DNA of 17,753 nucleotides from Pseudomonadota bacterium (GCA_017613855.1 JAGACY010000100.1:1-17753); one strand, 5' to 3'; positions 7,368 through 15,001 are shown, numbered from the stretch's first letter. A program made the numbers and translations. The notes: generated by a model from the letters alone, not told the origin.

Positions 7368-8494
7368 AAGTTTTTGGCAAACCCGAACCACAAATCGATT
7401 GTACTTCCGAAATTGGCTTCAAAATCGACGAGCCATCCATTCGATATATTAAAGTTAAAATCGAGCGAGAATATACCAACACCGGGAACGGGCACGGTCT
7501 GGTAAATGCGGCTCGGTGCACTGAGCTGACCAATATAATAATCTGAGCGATAGCGGTAAGTAAACGTGAAGTTAAGATCGCGCATCGGGTTGATACTGAG
7601 TGCAGATTCGAGCACCAGATTGGTATCATAATCTTTAAATCCCGATTGAGCCGCATATTTAAATTGATAAAAACTGACCCCGACCCCCAGTCGATTGATA
7701 AATCTGAAGTTTGCGAGATGTTCGAACCAGGATCCCAAATCGAGAGAAAACTCTATATAGGGATTGAACTTGATCGTTTTATAATCGTTATCCAGATGAT
7801 CTTCGAATTTGGTGTCTGCAGCAATTGCAAGATAGGTTCGGGTATGCTGACCGTACCATACGGCAACCCCCAAATCCGCTCCCAAAGCGTAGTTCGAAAG
7901 ACTGGTGATATTGACATCACCATAGGGTTTAACCCAAAACCGTTCATTCCGATAGGTATAGGCGAATTGCAAACCGAGATTAAAATCACTCGAAGGCAGC
8001 CATCTCAGTGCCAAATCGACCGTATTGCCATAGGGGTCGAAGGTATTCTCTGACAATATAAATGAATTGCCTTTAAAAGTGCCGAAGACATCAAAAATGT
8101 AGCTCGCAATAAAAAGCGTCACACCATAATGAAAGAGGGATTTCCAGATACCCGACAGTGCCTTGTCATCATGGGACAAAGAGCCGATGAGCAGCGAAGT
8201 TGCCATCATGCCCACAGATGCCCCTTCCATTCCCAGGAGTTTATAATGGCTGCTCATGTCGTCGATACAGTAGTGCCCGTAACCGCGCCATACCGTCGAA
8301 ATAAGGATCGACAGAAATCCGCATCGGTTGGAACTCTTGTTGGCATTGACACGCCGAACTTCCCATTGTCCTTCGGCCAGCTCCTCGTCGGTTTTCCCCT
8401 CGACTTCATCGAGGGACAATGCCGACGCCATGGACGGGACAAACAGGGACAGACTGGCCAGGAACAGCCATATAAGCGTTCGGTATCGAATCAT
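7364..8494 (-). CDS. Predicted outer-membrane beta-barrel protein
   Basis: The 376-residue precursor has a Sec signal peptide with likely cleavage after A-S-A (23-25). The mature N-terminal part (about 26-75) has two Cys and a short Arg/Asn-rich stretch, then two hydrophobic segments (about 85-105 and 117-135). From about 150 to the end the sequence is a run of alternating polar and aromatic strands (VDLALRWL, LGLQFAYTYR, FNPYIEFSLDL, LNFTFTYRYR, FSLDFNFNI, WLVDFEANFG). It ends in Phe (FGFAKNF), the C-terminal signature recognised by the BAM machinery. The ATG overlaps the stop of the LpoA-like lipoprotein gene (ATGA), so the two should be one operon with this gene second. I cannot name the barrel family or its cargo. 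The two hydrophobic segments before the barrel are unusual and may be an inner-membrane or plug region. Confidence 0.82.
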   Translation of the reverse strand: MIRYRTLIWLFLASLSLFVPSMASALSLDEVEGKTDEELAEGQWEVRRVNANKSSNRCGFLSILISTVWRGYGHYCIDDMSSHYKLLGMEGASVGMMATSLLIGSLSHDDKALSGIWKSLFHYGVTLFIASYIFDVFGTFKGNSFILSENTFDPYGNTVDLALRWLPSSDFNLGLQFAYTYRNERFWVKPYGDVNITSLSNYALGADLGVAVWYGQHTRTYLAIAADTKFEDHLDNDYKTIKFNPYIEFSLDLGSWFEHLANFRFINRLGVGVSFYQFKYAAQSGFKDYDTNLVLESALSINPMRDLNFTFTYRYRSDYYIGQLSAPSRIYQTVPVPGVGIFSLDFNFNISNGWLVDFEANFGSTIDLWFGFAKNF

Positions 8495-10158
8495 TTGGGG
8501 GCCACTATCGTCCTTGAAGGCGTGGAATCCATTGTGGATTGCATGACAAAGGATACGCTGTCATCGGATGTGACCTGACGAAGCGCGGGAAGCATCTGAT
8601 ATTTGTGGCCGGGCATGAGTTCCGACAGGCGATTTTGCAATTCCCCCGGATTTTTCCAGGATTCGGACGGCAAAGATTTGAGTATGGAAACCGCCATATA
8701 GGGAAGCACCTCATGAACCGAAGGGGCACGATGATACAGCTTTTCGAAATTGGCACTGAACTGCGCATCCACACTCGTGGCGGCCTCAGCATAATCGAGG
8801 TAGATGGCATCGACGATAAATTTATAAGCGTGGTCTTTGGCAATCGGCGACCACGCACTCGTCGAAAGGCAGGTCACAAAGCGGCGTGCATCTACTTTGG
8901 CATTGGGCTGCGGAGTGCCCGGACGTTTGCACCAGAGGTTTTCCTGAGCCAAGAAGCTTGCAATGCGCTCTGCCGCATCGGAACTGGTTGGAAAGACGAC
9001 GACATCGGGATTCTGTTTGGCGACTTTTTTGGCCAAATCCCTGAGGTCGGTCTGAGCTGCAGGGAATGTCAGCGTGAAAACCTTTTGAACCGACAAATTG
9101 CTCTGCAGATTTTGGGATGCTGTATTGACATAAACATCCTCGGGACCGACGACAGCAATGTTTGCCCCATTGATGCTCACGATCAATTGCGCCAGCGTCT
9201 GCATCTCGCCATCGAGTGAATACGAGAACAAATTGGCTCGCGAAGAATACTGCAAATATTCTTCATTTGGGGAAAAGGAAATCAGCGCCGTATCTCCTGT
9301 CAATGCCTTGGCTGCTGCTGCGCTCTCGCGAACATCGATTGGCCCGAGAATGAGATTTGCACCCAAAGCCTGAGCTTCACTCATGATTTGGGGGATAGTC
9401 TGCACACTCGATTTGGTGTCAAAAAATCGCAATGCAAAAGGCAACATTTTATGATGATAAACGCCCGATGCCTGAATGATTGCACCGAGCATTGCGCGCC
9501 CTATCTTTCGGTCATTTCCGGAAAGCGGCAAAAAGACTGCAACCGTCGGCATGCTGGCCGACTGAGATCCGTAGACCGTCCTGAGTTGCTGAGCATGCTC
9601 CTGATCCCCCAGCATTTCGAGAGATTGTACCGTTTTGGAGAGTATTTCCTCCACACAGGTCGAATCTTTCTGGGAAGCACAGGCCACGAGAAGCTGTTCA
9701 CCGAGAATGGCCTGTTCAAAGTGGGTCGTTGCCTTGTTCTCGAGGCGCTTTAATTCGATAGGCGTGAGCTGGGATGCCGCATACATGGCAATATATTTGG
9801 CCTCATTGCCCGGATTGGCGACATAACTCGCCGTAGCCAGTCCAAATGCCTGAGACCAGGCGGCATTGTCCAGTTGAGCATGAGCTTCGTTGAGATCTTT
9901 TAGGGACTGTTCCTGCAGTTCAGGCCCGGAAACCGGCGGATTATCTATCGGACCTACGACGCCCGAGGATGCATTTGACGCAGCAGATGCACTCGCCCCA
10001 GCTTCGACAGCAGGTGCTGCAGAACCCGAACTATTTGCACTCGACTGCACCGAAGCAGCCGTATTGGTCTGGTTGCTCGAATTGGAAAAAAGCGAACATC
10101 CCTGTATCGCCAGCAAACTGGAAGCTAATAAAATGAAGAATGAAAAACTGTGCTTCAT
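8491..10158 (-). CDS. LpoA-like lipoprotein with type-I periplasmic-binding fold
   Basis: The 555-residue lipoprotein has its lipidated Cys at 21 (lipobox I-Q-G-C). A Ser/Ala/Asn-rich linker spans about 24-78 and a helical TPR-like region about 83-200. A type-I periplasmic-binding fold follows from about 203: MPTVAVFLPLSGNDRKIGRAMLGAI, then GANLILGPIDVRESAAAAKAL, TALISFSP, NIAVVGPEDVY and PDVVVFPTSSDAAERIASFL. Helical domain plus binding-protein domain on a lipid anchor is the plan of LpoA, the outer-membrane activator of penicillin-binding protein 1A, but diverged branched-chain amino-acid binding proteins share the fold. ATG 10158 is preferred over an in-frame TTG at 10164 because it starts the signal peptide directly; the ribosome site is weak. 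It is the first gene of an operon with the barrel gene (4-bp overlap) and is divergent from the PLD gene. Confidence 0.82.
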   Translation of the reverse strand: MKHSFSFFILLASSLLAIQGCSLFSNSSNQTNTAASVQSSANSSGSAAPAVEAGASASAASNASSGVVGPIDNPPVSGPELQEQSLKDLNEAHAQLDNAAWSQAFGLATASYVANPGNEAKYIAMYAASQLTPIELKRLENKATTHFEQAILGEQLLVACASQKDSTCVEEILSKTVQSLEMLGDQEHAQQLRTVYGSQSASMPTVAVFLPLSGNDRKIGRAMLGAIIQASGVYHHKMLPFALRFFDTKSSVQTIPQIMSEAQALGANLILGPIDVRESAAAAKALTGDTALISFSPNEEYLQYSSRANLFSYSLDGEMQTLAQLIVSINGANIAVVGPEDVYVNTASQNLQSNLSVQKVFTLTFPAAQTDLRDLAKKVAKQNPDVVVFPTSSDAAERIASFLAQENLWCKRPGTPQPNAKVDARRFVTCLSTSAWSPIAKDHAYKFIVDAIYLDYAEAATSVDAQFSANFEKLYHRAPSVHEVLPYMAVSILKSLPSESWKNPGELQNRLSELMPGHKYQMLPALRQVTSDDSVSFVMQSTMDSTPSRTIVAPK

Positions 10159-10280
10159 GATCAAATCTTTTTTTGCACAAATTCCGGAATAAAATCATAA
10201 AACAAGGATGGCATCGATCGTGCCCCGGCGGATTTTCCTACACCAAATGCCACAGTTTGTTATAGAAGAAAACGCCCTTG

Positions 10281-10325
10281 AAATGCAAAAATGCATTTTA
10301 GGCAAAATAATTGTAGTGCAATTAT
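10281..10325 (+). promoter_or_regulatory. Two inverted repeats just upstream of the PLD ribosome site
   Basis: AAATGCA/TGCATTT (10281-10298) has a 4-base loop, and ATAATTG/CAATTAT (10307-10325) has a 5-base loop. The second ends directly before the GGAGA ribosome site (10326-10330) of the PLD gene. They could be operator half-sites or RNA hairpins that affect translation initiation. A TTGAAA at 10278-10283 overlaps the first repeat, but no convincing -10 sits at normal spacing. No regulator gene is adjacent. Confidence 0.4.
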
Positions 10326-10338
10326 GGAGAGAATCGGA

Positions 10339-11688
10339 ATGAAAATGCGTTTGTTTTGGCTTGGATTAGTAGCAATTTCCCTGACTTCCTGTGCCTCGGG
10401 TTCACCGAAGCAGGTCGAACCTGCCACCGCAGCAGATGAAGCAACCGCAGGAGCAGATTCAGAACAAGCACCCGTGCCAGAACAAGTTTCCAAACCGATT
10501 GCGACCGTAACGCAGGATGACATGCTTCGCAAATCCCAGGAAAATGCCGACCTGATGATTTACGAATCCTGGCCGCTCGAAACCTCGCTGGACAACGATC
10601 ATATTGCCAACGTCGTCCCCGTTTGGATCGATGCCATTAACAGCGCAAAAGAAACGATCGATTTTTCTGAGTACTATGCCATCACCAAGGAAAATACCGG
10701 GCTCGACCAGGTCATGACATCACTCGAAAATGCCGCACAGCGCGGCGTTAAAATTCGCTTCATCGTGGATGAAAAGCTCAATACCGATGCCAATGCCGAG
10801 CTCCCCAAACTCCTTGCTGAAATGCCCAATGTCGAGCTTCGAACCATCGATTACACCAAGATCACCGGCGGTGGTGTCCAGCATTCCAAGTATTTCATCG
10901 TCGATGGCAAAACCGCCTATTTTGGGTCGCAGAATTTCGACTGGCGATCGCTGGAACACAGTTCGGAAATGGGCGCCAGACTTAGACCTGAAGCGCTCGT
11001 CGAACCCATGAAGGAAATCTTCGAAATCGACTGGGCACTGGCGAAAGATCCCTCGGGCACAATCACCAAATCGGCCTGCAAAGGCGCCATCGATATCGAC
11101 TATAAAGGCGAAACAACGCACATCGAAACGGTTGCAAGCCCCAAAGAGGTGCTGCCCTGCGATGATATGTGGGATTTGCCCAAGATGATTGCCCTCATCG
11201 GACAGGCCAAAACCTCGGTTTCGGTGCAGCTGCTCAATTACGCAACGACCAACTACGACAAAACCAAATTTACCGAACTCGATGATGCTTTGACTGCGGC
11301 TGCATCCCGCGGCGTCAAAGTGCGGCTGCTCGTTTCGGACTGGTCGACCAAACCCAAGACGATGGCAGATCTCAAACGCCTGTCCGATATCGCCAATATC
11401 GAATGCCGCATGCTCGAAGTTCCCGAGCATTCATCCGGGTTTGTCCCCTATTCGAGAACGATTCACTCCAAATTTATGGTCGTCGATGATGCCGATACCT
11501 GGCTCGGGACGAGCAACTGGGGCGGCGATTATTTCTATAAATCGCGCAACGTCGGCATTATTGCACACGGCAAAACGCTCAATGCGGAACTGACCAAGAG
11601 TTTCGAGCATTACTGGGACAGCCCCTACATCATTAAAGTCGATTCCGCGACGGACTACCCCGTAAAAAATCAAGCCAAGAAACAATAG
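10339..11688 (+). CDS. Phospholipase D superfamily lipoprotein, PLD3/PLD4-like
   Basis: The 449-residue lipoprotein has lipobox L-T-S-C (Cys18) and an Ala/Glu/Pro linker to about 60. It contains both HxKxxxxD catalytic motifs: HSKYFIVD (H182, K184, D189) and HSKFMVVD (H376, K378, D383). The flanking blocks G-S-Q-N-F-D-W-R-S-L and G-T-S-N-W-G-G-D-Y-F resemble eukaryotic PLD3/PLD4 and related poxvirus proteins more than bacterial cardiolipin synthases, which have transmembrane helices; mammalian PLD3/4 act as 5' exonucleases of single-stranded nucleic acid. By family, the enzyme is a phosphodiesterase using covalent His chemistry; the substrate (nucleic acid or phospholipid) cannot be told here. 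ATG 10339 was chosen because GGAGA lies 8 bases upstream; in-frame ATGs at 10291 and 10324 lack this and would put extra residues before the signal peptide. Monocistronic by appearance, with a terminator-like hairpin downstream. Confidence 0.92.
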   Translation: MKMRLFWLGLVAISLTSCASGSPKQVEPATAADEATAGADSEQAPVPEQVSKPIATVTQDDMLRKSQENADLMIYESWPLETSLDNDHIANVVPVWIDAINSAKETIDFSEYYAITKENTGLDQVMTSLENAAQRGVKIRFIVDEKLNTDANAELPKLLAEMPNVELRTIDYTKITGGGVQHSKYFIVDGKTAYFGSQNFDWRSLEHSSEMGARLRPEALVEPMKEIFEIDWALAKDPSGTITKSACKGAIDIDYKGETTHIETVASPKEVLPCDDMWDLPKMIALIGQAKTSVSVQLLNYATTNYDKTKFTELDDALTAAASRGVKVRLLVSDWSTKPKTMADLKRLSDIANIECRMLEVPEHSSGFVPYSRTIHSKFMVVDDADTWLGTSNWGGDYFYKSRNVGIIAHGKTLNAELTKSFEHYWDSPYIIKVDSATDYPVKNQAKKQ

Positions 11689-11740
11689 GTTACACACTCT
11701 TTTGTCATTTTCTTTTACTTTTTTACGCTGTGCTTTTTTC

Positions 11741-11880
11741 GGCCCGAGGGGCCTCAAATACGCACAGCGTGCGCGGCTATTTGCAATACGCCGCGCATTG
11801 ATTTTTTATCCCCATGCGAAGGCGTATCGCCCAAAAGGGCGATAGCCGAAGCGCGAGCCGTATGGCCGACGGCCACAGGC
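11741..11880. repeat. Hairpin cluster including three GT/A-loop hairpins
   Basis: In order: GGCCC/GGGCC with loop GAG (11741-11753), CGCAC/GTGCG with loop AGC (11761-11773), then three hairpins sharing an asymmetric internal loop. The first (11771-11796, minus orientation) has outer stem GCGCGGC/GCCGCGC. The second (11821-11847) has outer stem GGC/GCC and inner stem ATCGCCC/GGGCGAT. The third (11857-11880) has GCC/GGC and GGCC/GGCC. In each, GT on one side faces a single A on the other. Two further members lie at 15002-15071. The cluster fills most of the 235-bp gap between the PLD gene and miaB. Confidence 0.8.
11771..11807 (+). terminator. Probable intrinsic terminator of the PLD gene
   Basis: The 7-bp GC stem GCGCGGC/GCCGCGC (11771-11796) is followed, after five bases, by six T (11802-11807), about 80 bp beyond the PLD stop. 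The short gap between stem and T-run makes it suboptimal. Confidence 0.5.
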
Positions 11881-11923
11881 GAAGCATAAAAATATCTTTA
11901 AAATCAAAACTTTACCCACTCAA

Positions 11924-13297
11924 ATGAAAGTACTCATCGAAACCTACGGATGCCAGATGAACACCGCCGATAGCGAGCTCATCATGGGCATTTTAAACGC
12001 AGCCGGATTCGAGGCAGCGCATTCCCTCGACGAAGCCGATGTCATTATTCTCAATACCTGTGCGGTACGTGAAAAGGCCGAAGCGCGTATTTTGGGTCGT
12101 CTGACGAACCTCGTTCCCTTTAAAAAACTCAAGCCAGGTCTGATGATCGGCGTCGTTGGCTGTATGGCCAAGCATTTGGGCGAAAGTCTCGTCGAAAAAG
12201 TTCGCTACGTCGACTTTGTCGCAGGCCCCGACCAATACCGGAATTTGCCGTCTATCATTAAGAATAAGCGAAAGAAGGCCGAGGTTCATGTCGAATTTGA
12301 CCGCAGTGAGCTGTACACGGGATGCACGCCGACGCGTCCCAAAGGCGTGACGGCATGGGTATCGATTCAGCGTGGATGCAATTATGTGTGCACTTACTGC
12401 ATCGTACCGCATGTGCGCGGCGTCGAAAGAAATGTCCCGGCCATCGACATCCTCGATGAAGTCAGGCATCTGGTTTCGCAAGGTTTTTCGGTCATTACAC
12501 TGCTCGGCCAGACCGTGAATTCCTATCAGGACGGTGACATCAATTTTGCCAAACTCCTCAGGATGGTCGCACAAATCGAAGGCGTCGAGCAGGTGCGGTT
12601 TACTTCGCCGCATCCACTGGGCTTCAGCGATGAACTCATCGATGTCATTGCCACCGAGCCGCATGTTGCAAAATTCGTCCATCTGCCGCTGCAATCGGCG
12701 AGTAATGATCAGCTCAAAGCCATGCGGCGCGTATACACGTTCGAAGGCTATCAGGAAATTGTGCGCAAATTGCGTGAGAAATGCCCGCAAATCGCGATTT
12801 CTACCGATATTATCGTGGGGTTTTGCGGCGAAACCGAAGAGGATTACCTCAAAACGCGGCAGGCGCTCATCGACAACCGCTATGCCTTTGCATTCCTGTT
12901 CGCCTACTCCGAGCGCTCCCTTTCGATTGCCGCACGCACGATGAAAGATGACATTCCCAATGATGTCAAACAAAGCCGTTTAGCGGAGATCATCGACATC
13001 CAGCAAAAAATTTCCAAAGAAGTTTACGAATCTTTTATCGGCAAACGCGTCGAAGTCATCGTCGAAGGCTATTCCAGGCGCGATGCGGAAAATGCCGTGG
13101 GAAATACGCGCGATTTTAAAACGACTATCTTCCCCAAGGGCGATGCAGAACCCGGGGACTGGGTCGAAGTTGAGATCGAATCGGCGACGAGCCAAACCCT
13201 CGTGGGGCATTGCACCCGCATCCTCAAAAAAGGGCGTGCACCGGCCATCGAAGCACAGCTCGATGTCGGCATCAGCCTTGGACCAACGGAGAATTAA
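11924..13297 (+). CDS. miaB: tRNA-2-methylthio-N6-dimethylallyladenosine synthase MiaB
   Basis: This radical-SAM methylthiotransferase adds the 2-methylthio group to i6A at position 37 of tRNAs reading UNN codons, in the cytoplasm. At 457 residues it has the family's normal length. The N-terminal methylthiotransferase domain carries the three Cys for one 4Fe-4S cluster (C10 in TYGCQMN, C46 in LNTCAVRE, C80 in VVGCMA). The radical-SAM domain has C152-x3-C156-x2-C159 (RGCNYVCTYCIVPHVRG), which binds the SAM cluster. A TRAM domain follows at about 370-440. RGCNYVCTYCIVP with the ETYGCQMN start separates MiaB from RimO and MtaB. No strong ribosome site precedes the ATG. A heptamer array starts inside the stop codon. 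Confidence 0.97.
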   Translation: MKVLIETYGCQMNTADSELIMGILNAAGFEAAHSLDEADVIILNTCAVREKAEARILGRLTNLVPFKKLKPGLMIGVVGCMAKHLGESLVEKVRYVDFVAGPDQYRNLPSIIKNKRKKAEVHVEFDRSELYTGCTPTRPKGVTAWVSIQRGCNYVCTYCIVPHVRGVERNVPAIDILDEVRHLVSQGFSVITLLGQTVNSYQDGDINFAKLLRMVAQIEGVEQVRFTSPHPLGFSDELIDVIATEPHVAKFVHLPLQSASNDQLKAMRRVYTFEGYQEIVRKLREKCPQIAISTDIIVGFCGETEEDYLKTRQALIDNRYAFAFLFAYSERSLSIAARTMKDDIPNDVKQSRLAEIIDIQQKISKEVYESFIGKRVEVIVEGYSRRDAENAVGNTRDFKTTIFPKGDAEPGDWVEVEIESATSQTLVGHCTRILKKGRAPAIEAQLDVGISLGPTEN

Positions 13298-13316
13298 TGC
13301 GGAATGCGGAATGCGG
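13296..13316. repeat. Heptamer array (AATGCGG)3 fused to the miaB stop codon
   Basis: Three exact AATGCGG copies begin with the last two bases of the miaB TAA. This is the reverse complement of the CATTCCG unit at 1-153. It runs directly into the first copy of the ~20-bp flanking element. Confidence 0.9.
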
Positions 13317-13376
13317 AATTGGAATGCAAAACTAAAGGGCTACGCTAAAGTTCATTGTGAATAGCATACATAATTA

Positions 13377-13400
13377 GCAGTGAGCAGTGAGCAGTGAGCA
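13377..13400. repeat. Heptamer array (GCAGTGA)3 + GCA
   Basis: Three exact GCAGTGA units and a partial GCA end at the second copy of the AATTGG element. The unit differs by one base from GCAGTTA, which is the reverse complement (in another register) of the GCTAACT unit at 13526-13598. Confidence 0.9.
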
Positions 13401-13433
13401 ATTGGAATGCAAAACTAAAGGTGAAGTCTGATT

Positions 13434-13451
13434 AATTTGTAATTTGTAATT
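13434..13451. repeat. Heptamer repeat (AATTTGT)2 + AATT
   Basis: Two AATTTGT units lead directly into the third copy of the AATTGG element, whose first four bases continue the repeat phase. Confidence 0.7.
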
Positions 13452-13525
13452 GGGATGCAAAACTATAGTGTCACTCTGAAGCTAAAATTTTCATTTTTTA
13501 GGAAAAAACTTGAGAATACCCCATT

Positions 13526-13598
13526 GCTAACTGCTAACTGCTAACTGCTAACTGCTAACTGCTAACTGCTAACTGCTAACTGCTAACTGCTAACTGCT
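13526..13598. repeat. Heptamer array (GCTAACT)10 + GCT
   Basis: Ten perfect GCTAACT units plus a partial GCT, with no substitutions. The perfect identity suggests recent expansion by slippage. There are no spacers, so it is not a CRISPR array. Confidence 0.97.
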
Positions 13599-13603
13599 CA
13601 AAT

Positions 13604-13639
13604 AATTACGAATTGCGAATTAGAAATGTGCAAAAGAAG
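13604..13639. repeat. Degenerate heptamers AATTACG-AATTGCG-AATTAGA plus decayed flank
   Basis: Three diverged units in 7-bp register are followed by AATGTGCAAAAGAAG, which matches the TGCAAAA core of the AATTGG element. Confidence 0.6.
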
Positions 13640-13724
13640 CAACGATTACCCCTTTCCTTGCCTTTTAATCATGAATCTGCATTTAGACACGCTAAACATA
13701 AAAAAACGTAATGTTGTGGTTCGG

Positions 13725-13837
13725 AATGGGGGAGGGGCCCCATTTCGCACTGGTTTGCGAAAACGATAGTTAAAAACATAACATAATGCGGATTCCAAAG
13801 GGCTCAGCCCTTTGGCGGGGTTCGGGGCAGAGCCCCG
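13725..13837. repeat. Palindrome cluster upstream of prmC
   Basis: Four hairpins lie here: AATGGGG/CCCCATT (13725-13744, 6-base loop), TTTCGCA/TGCGAAA (13743-13762, 6-base loop), CCAAAGGGC/GCCCTTTGG with loop TCA (13795-13815), and CGGGGC/GCCCCG with loop AGA (13823-13837). The last two resemble the triloop palindromes at 5711-5814. No clear promoter is visible between here and prmC. Confidence 0.8.
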
Positions 13838-13911
13838 GACAAATAGGTACCCCATAATCCCTTGATAGGGCCGGAGCACCAGAAAACGCTCTCCTTTCCA
13901 AAAGAAAACCA

Positions 13912-14994
13912 ATGGCCGAAAAAGCACAAACATGGACCATTCAAAAAATGCTGCAATGGTCAAAGCAATTCTTTGAAGACAACGGCATGGATTCTCCCCA
14001 ACTGGATGCCCAGCTATTATTGGGGCGTGTCCTCGGCATGAGCAAGATCGATCTGATTATCAATGCCCAGAGGCCGCTCGATGCCAATGAATTGGCCGAA
14101 TATAAAAAACTCATCATCCGGCGTGCAAAAGCCCGTGAACCTATGGCCTATATTCTGGGTGAAAAGGAATTCTGGTCGATGATGCTCAATGTCACGAGTG
14201 ACGTACTCATCCCCAGACCGGATACCGAATGCCTCGTAGAACGTGCCATCGAATTCTTGACAGCCAGACATGAGAATAAGCCGCTCCCATGGCCCGCTTT
14301 GCTCGATAGATCGCAGATTACCTACGAGAAAATCGATGATCGCGAAGCCTATTATCAGGCGGTCGAAGAAGCTGAAGTTCAGTCAGAGTCCGACGAAACC
14401 TCATTGGATGGCGAGGTACCATCACAAATAGACCAAGAGGATCAATTATCTACAACAGATAATACAGAAACAGCCGCAAACCTGCCAAAGCTAAAAGGAT
14501 TGGATATCGGCACGGGAAGTGGTGCCATTGCTCTGGCGCTGGCCAAAGAAACCGGCGATTTCTGCGACCTGACGGCATCCGATATCTCAGCCAAAGCCCT
14601 CGATATCGCTCGCCAAAATGCCGAACATTTGGGATTGAATGTCCAGTTTATCGAAAGTGATTTGTTCGCCCGGATTTCCGAGGATCAATTCGATCTCATC
14701 GTCTCGAATCCGCCGTATATTACGACTAGTGAAATGACACAGCTCTCCCCCGAAGTTCACAAGGAACCCGTGATTGCACTCGAAGCGGGCGCGGATGGCC
14801 TGGATATTTACCGCCATCTCATTCCTGAATCATACAAACGCTTAAAACCCGGCGGTGCACTCATGCTCGAAATGGGATGCACACAGCAAAATGACATCAC
14901 GGAATTGCTCAAATCCGCAGGTTTTAAACAAATCCGCATGTTCAAGGATTATGCGGGTTTGCCGCGCATCATGGTGGGTATTCGGGAAATATAA
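13912..14994 (+). CDS. prmC: Release factor glutamine methyltransferase PrmC (HemK) with acidic insert
   Basis: PrmC uses SAM to methylate the Gln of the GGQ motif in peptide-chain release factors. The N-terminal helical domain (about 8-115) carries E-P-M-A-Y-I-L-G (76-83) and I-P-R-P-D-T-E (100-106). The Rossmann methyltransferase domain carries SAM motif I L-D-I-G-T-G-S-G (197-204) and the substrate-binding N-P-P-Y (266-269). The family is normally about 280 residues; this one is 360 because about 70 residues (about 119-192) are inserted between the two domains. The insert is acidic and low in complexity after a short aromatic stretch (EEAEVQSESDETS, QIDQEDQLS) and stays in frame. The usual partner prfA is not adjacent. 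No strong ribosome site is visible. GT/A-loop hairpins follow the stop. Confidence 0.96.
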   Translation: MAEKAQTWTIQKMLQWSKQFFEDNGMDSPQLDAQLLLGRVLGMSKIDLIINAQRPLDANELAEYKKLIIRRAKAREPMAYILGEKEFWSMMLNVTSDVLIPRPDTECLVERAIEFLTARHENKPLPWPALLDRSQITYEKIDDREAYYQAVEEAEVQSESDETSLDGEVPSQIDQEDQLSTTDNTETAANLPKLKGLDIGTGSGAIALALAKETGDFCDLTASDISAKALDIARQNAEHLGLNVQFIESDLFARISEDQFDLIVSNPPYITTSEMTQLSPEVHKEPVIALEAGADGLDIYRHLIPESYKRLKPGGALMLEMGCTQQNDITELLKSAGFKQIRMFKDYAGLPRIMVGIREI

Positions 14995-15001
14995 AATGAA
15001 A

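Larger units (their letters stand above)
13317..13468. repeat. Three dispersed copies of a ~20-bp element (AATTGG.ATGCAAAACTA)
   Basis: Copies lie at 13317-13338, 13400-13421 and 13448-13468, in the same orientation and at 83- and 48-bp spacing. The first two are identical over about 22 bases; the third differs by A to G at its seventh base and A to T near its end. Each follows a different heptamer run: AATGCGG, GCAGTGA and AATTTGT. A degenerate fourth copy (AATGTGCAAAAGAAG, 13625-13639) follows the AATTACG run. Confidence 0.85.

Noticed and set aside
10720..11430. Antisense frame of 236 codons opposite the PLD gene
   Set aside because: Both HKD motifs are on the plus strand; the antisense product is Ile/Gly/Phe-rich with no family features.
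11993..12973. Long antisense frame (326 codons) opposite miaB
   Set aside because: It lies wholly within a near-certain gene and its translation has no recognisable domain; it is a codon-bias shadow.
13526..13598. Possible CRISPR array
   Set aside because: Units are 7 bp, contiguous, with no spacers and no cas genes nearby.
13640..13911. Small gene between the heptamer island and prmC
   Set aside because: Only short frames crossing hairpins were seen, with no ribosome site or recognisable protein.
14266..14487. Frameshift or sequencing error in prmC
   Set aside because: The frame stays open and both flanking domains are intact and in the same frame, so it is an insertion, not a frameshift.
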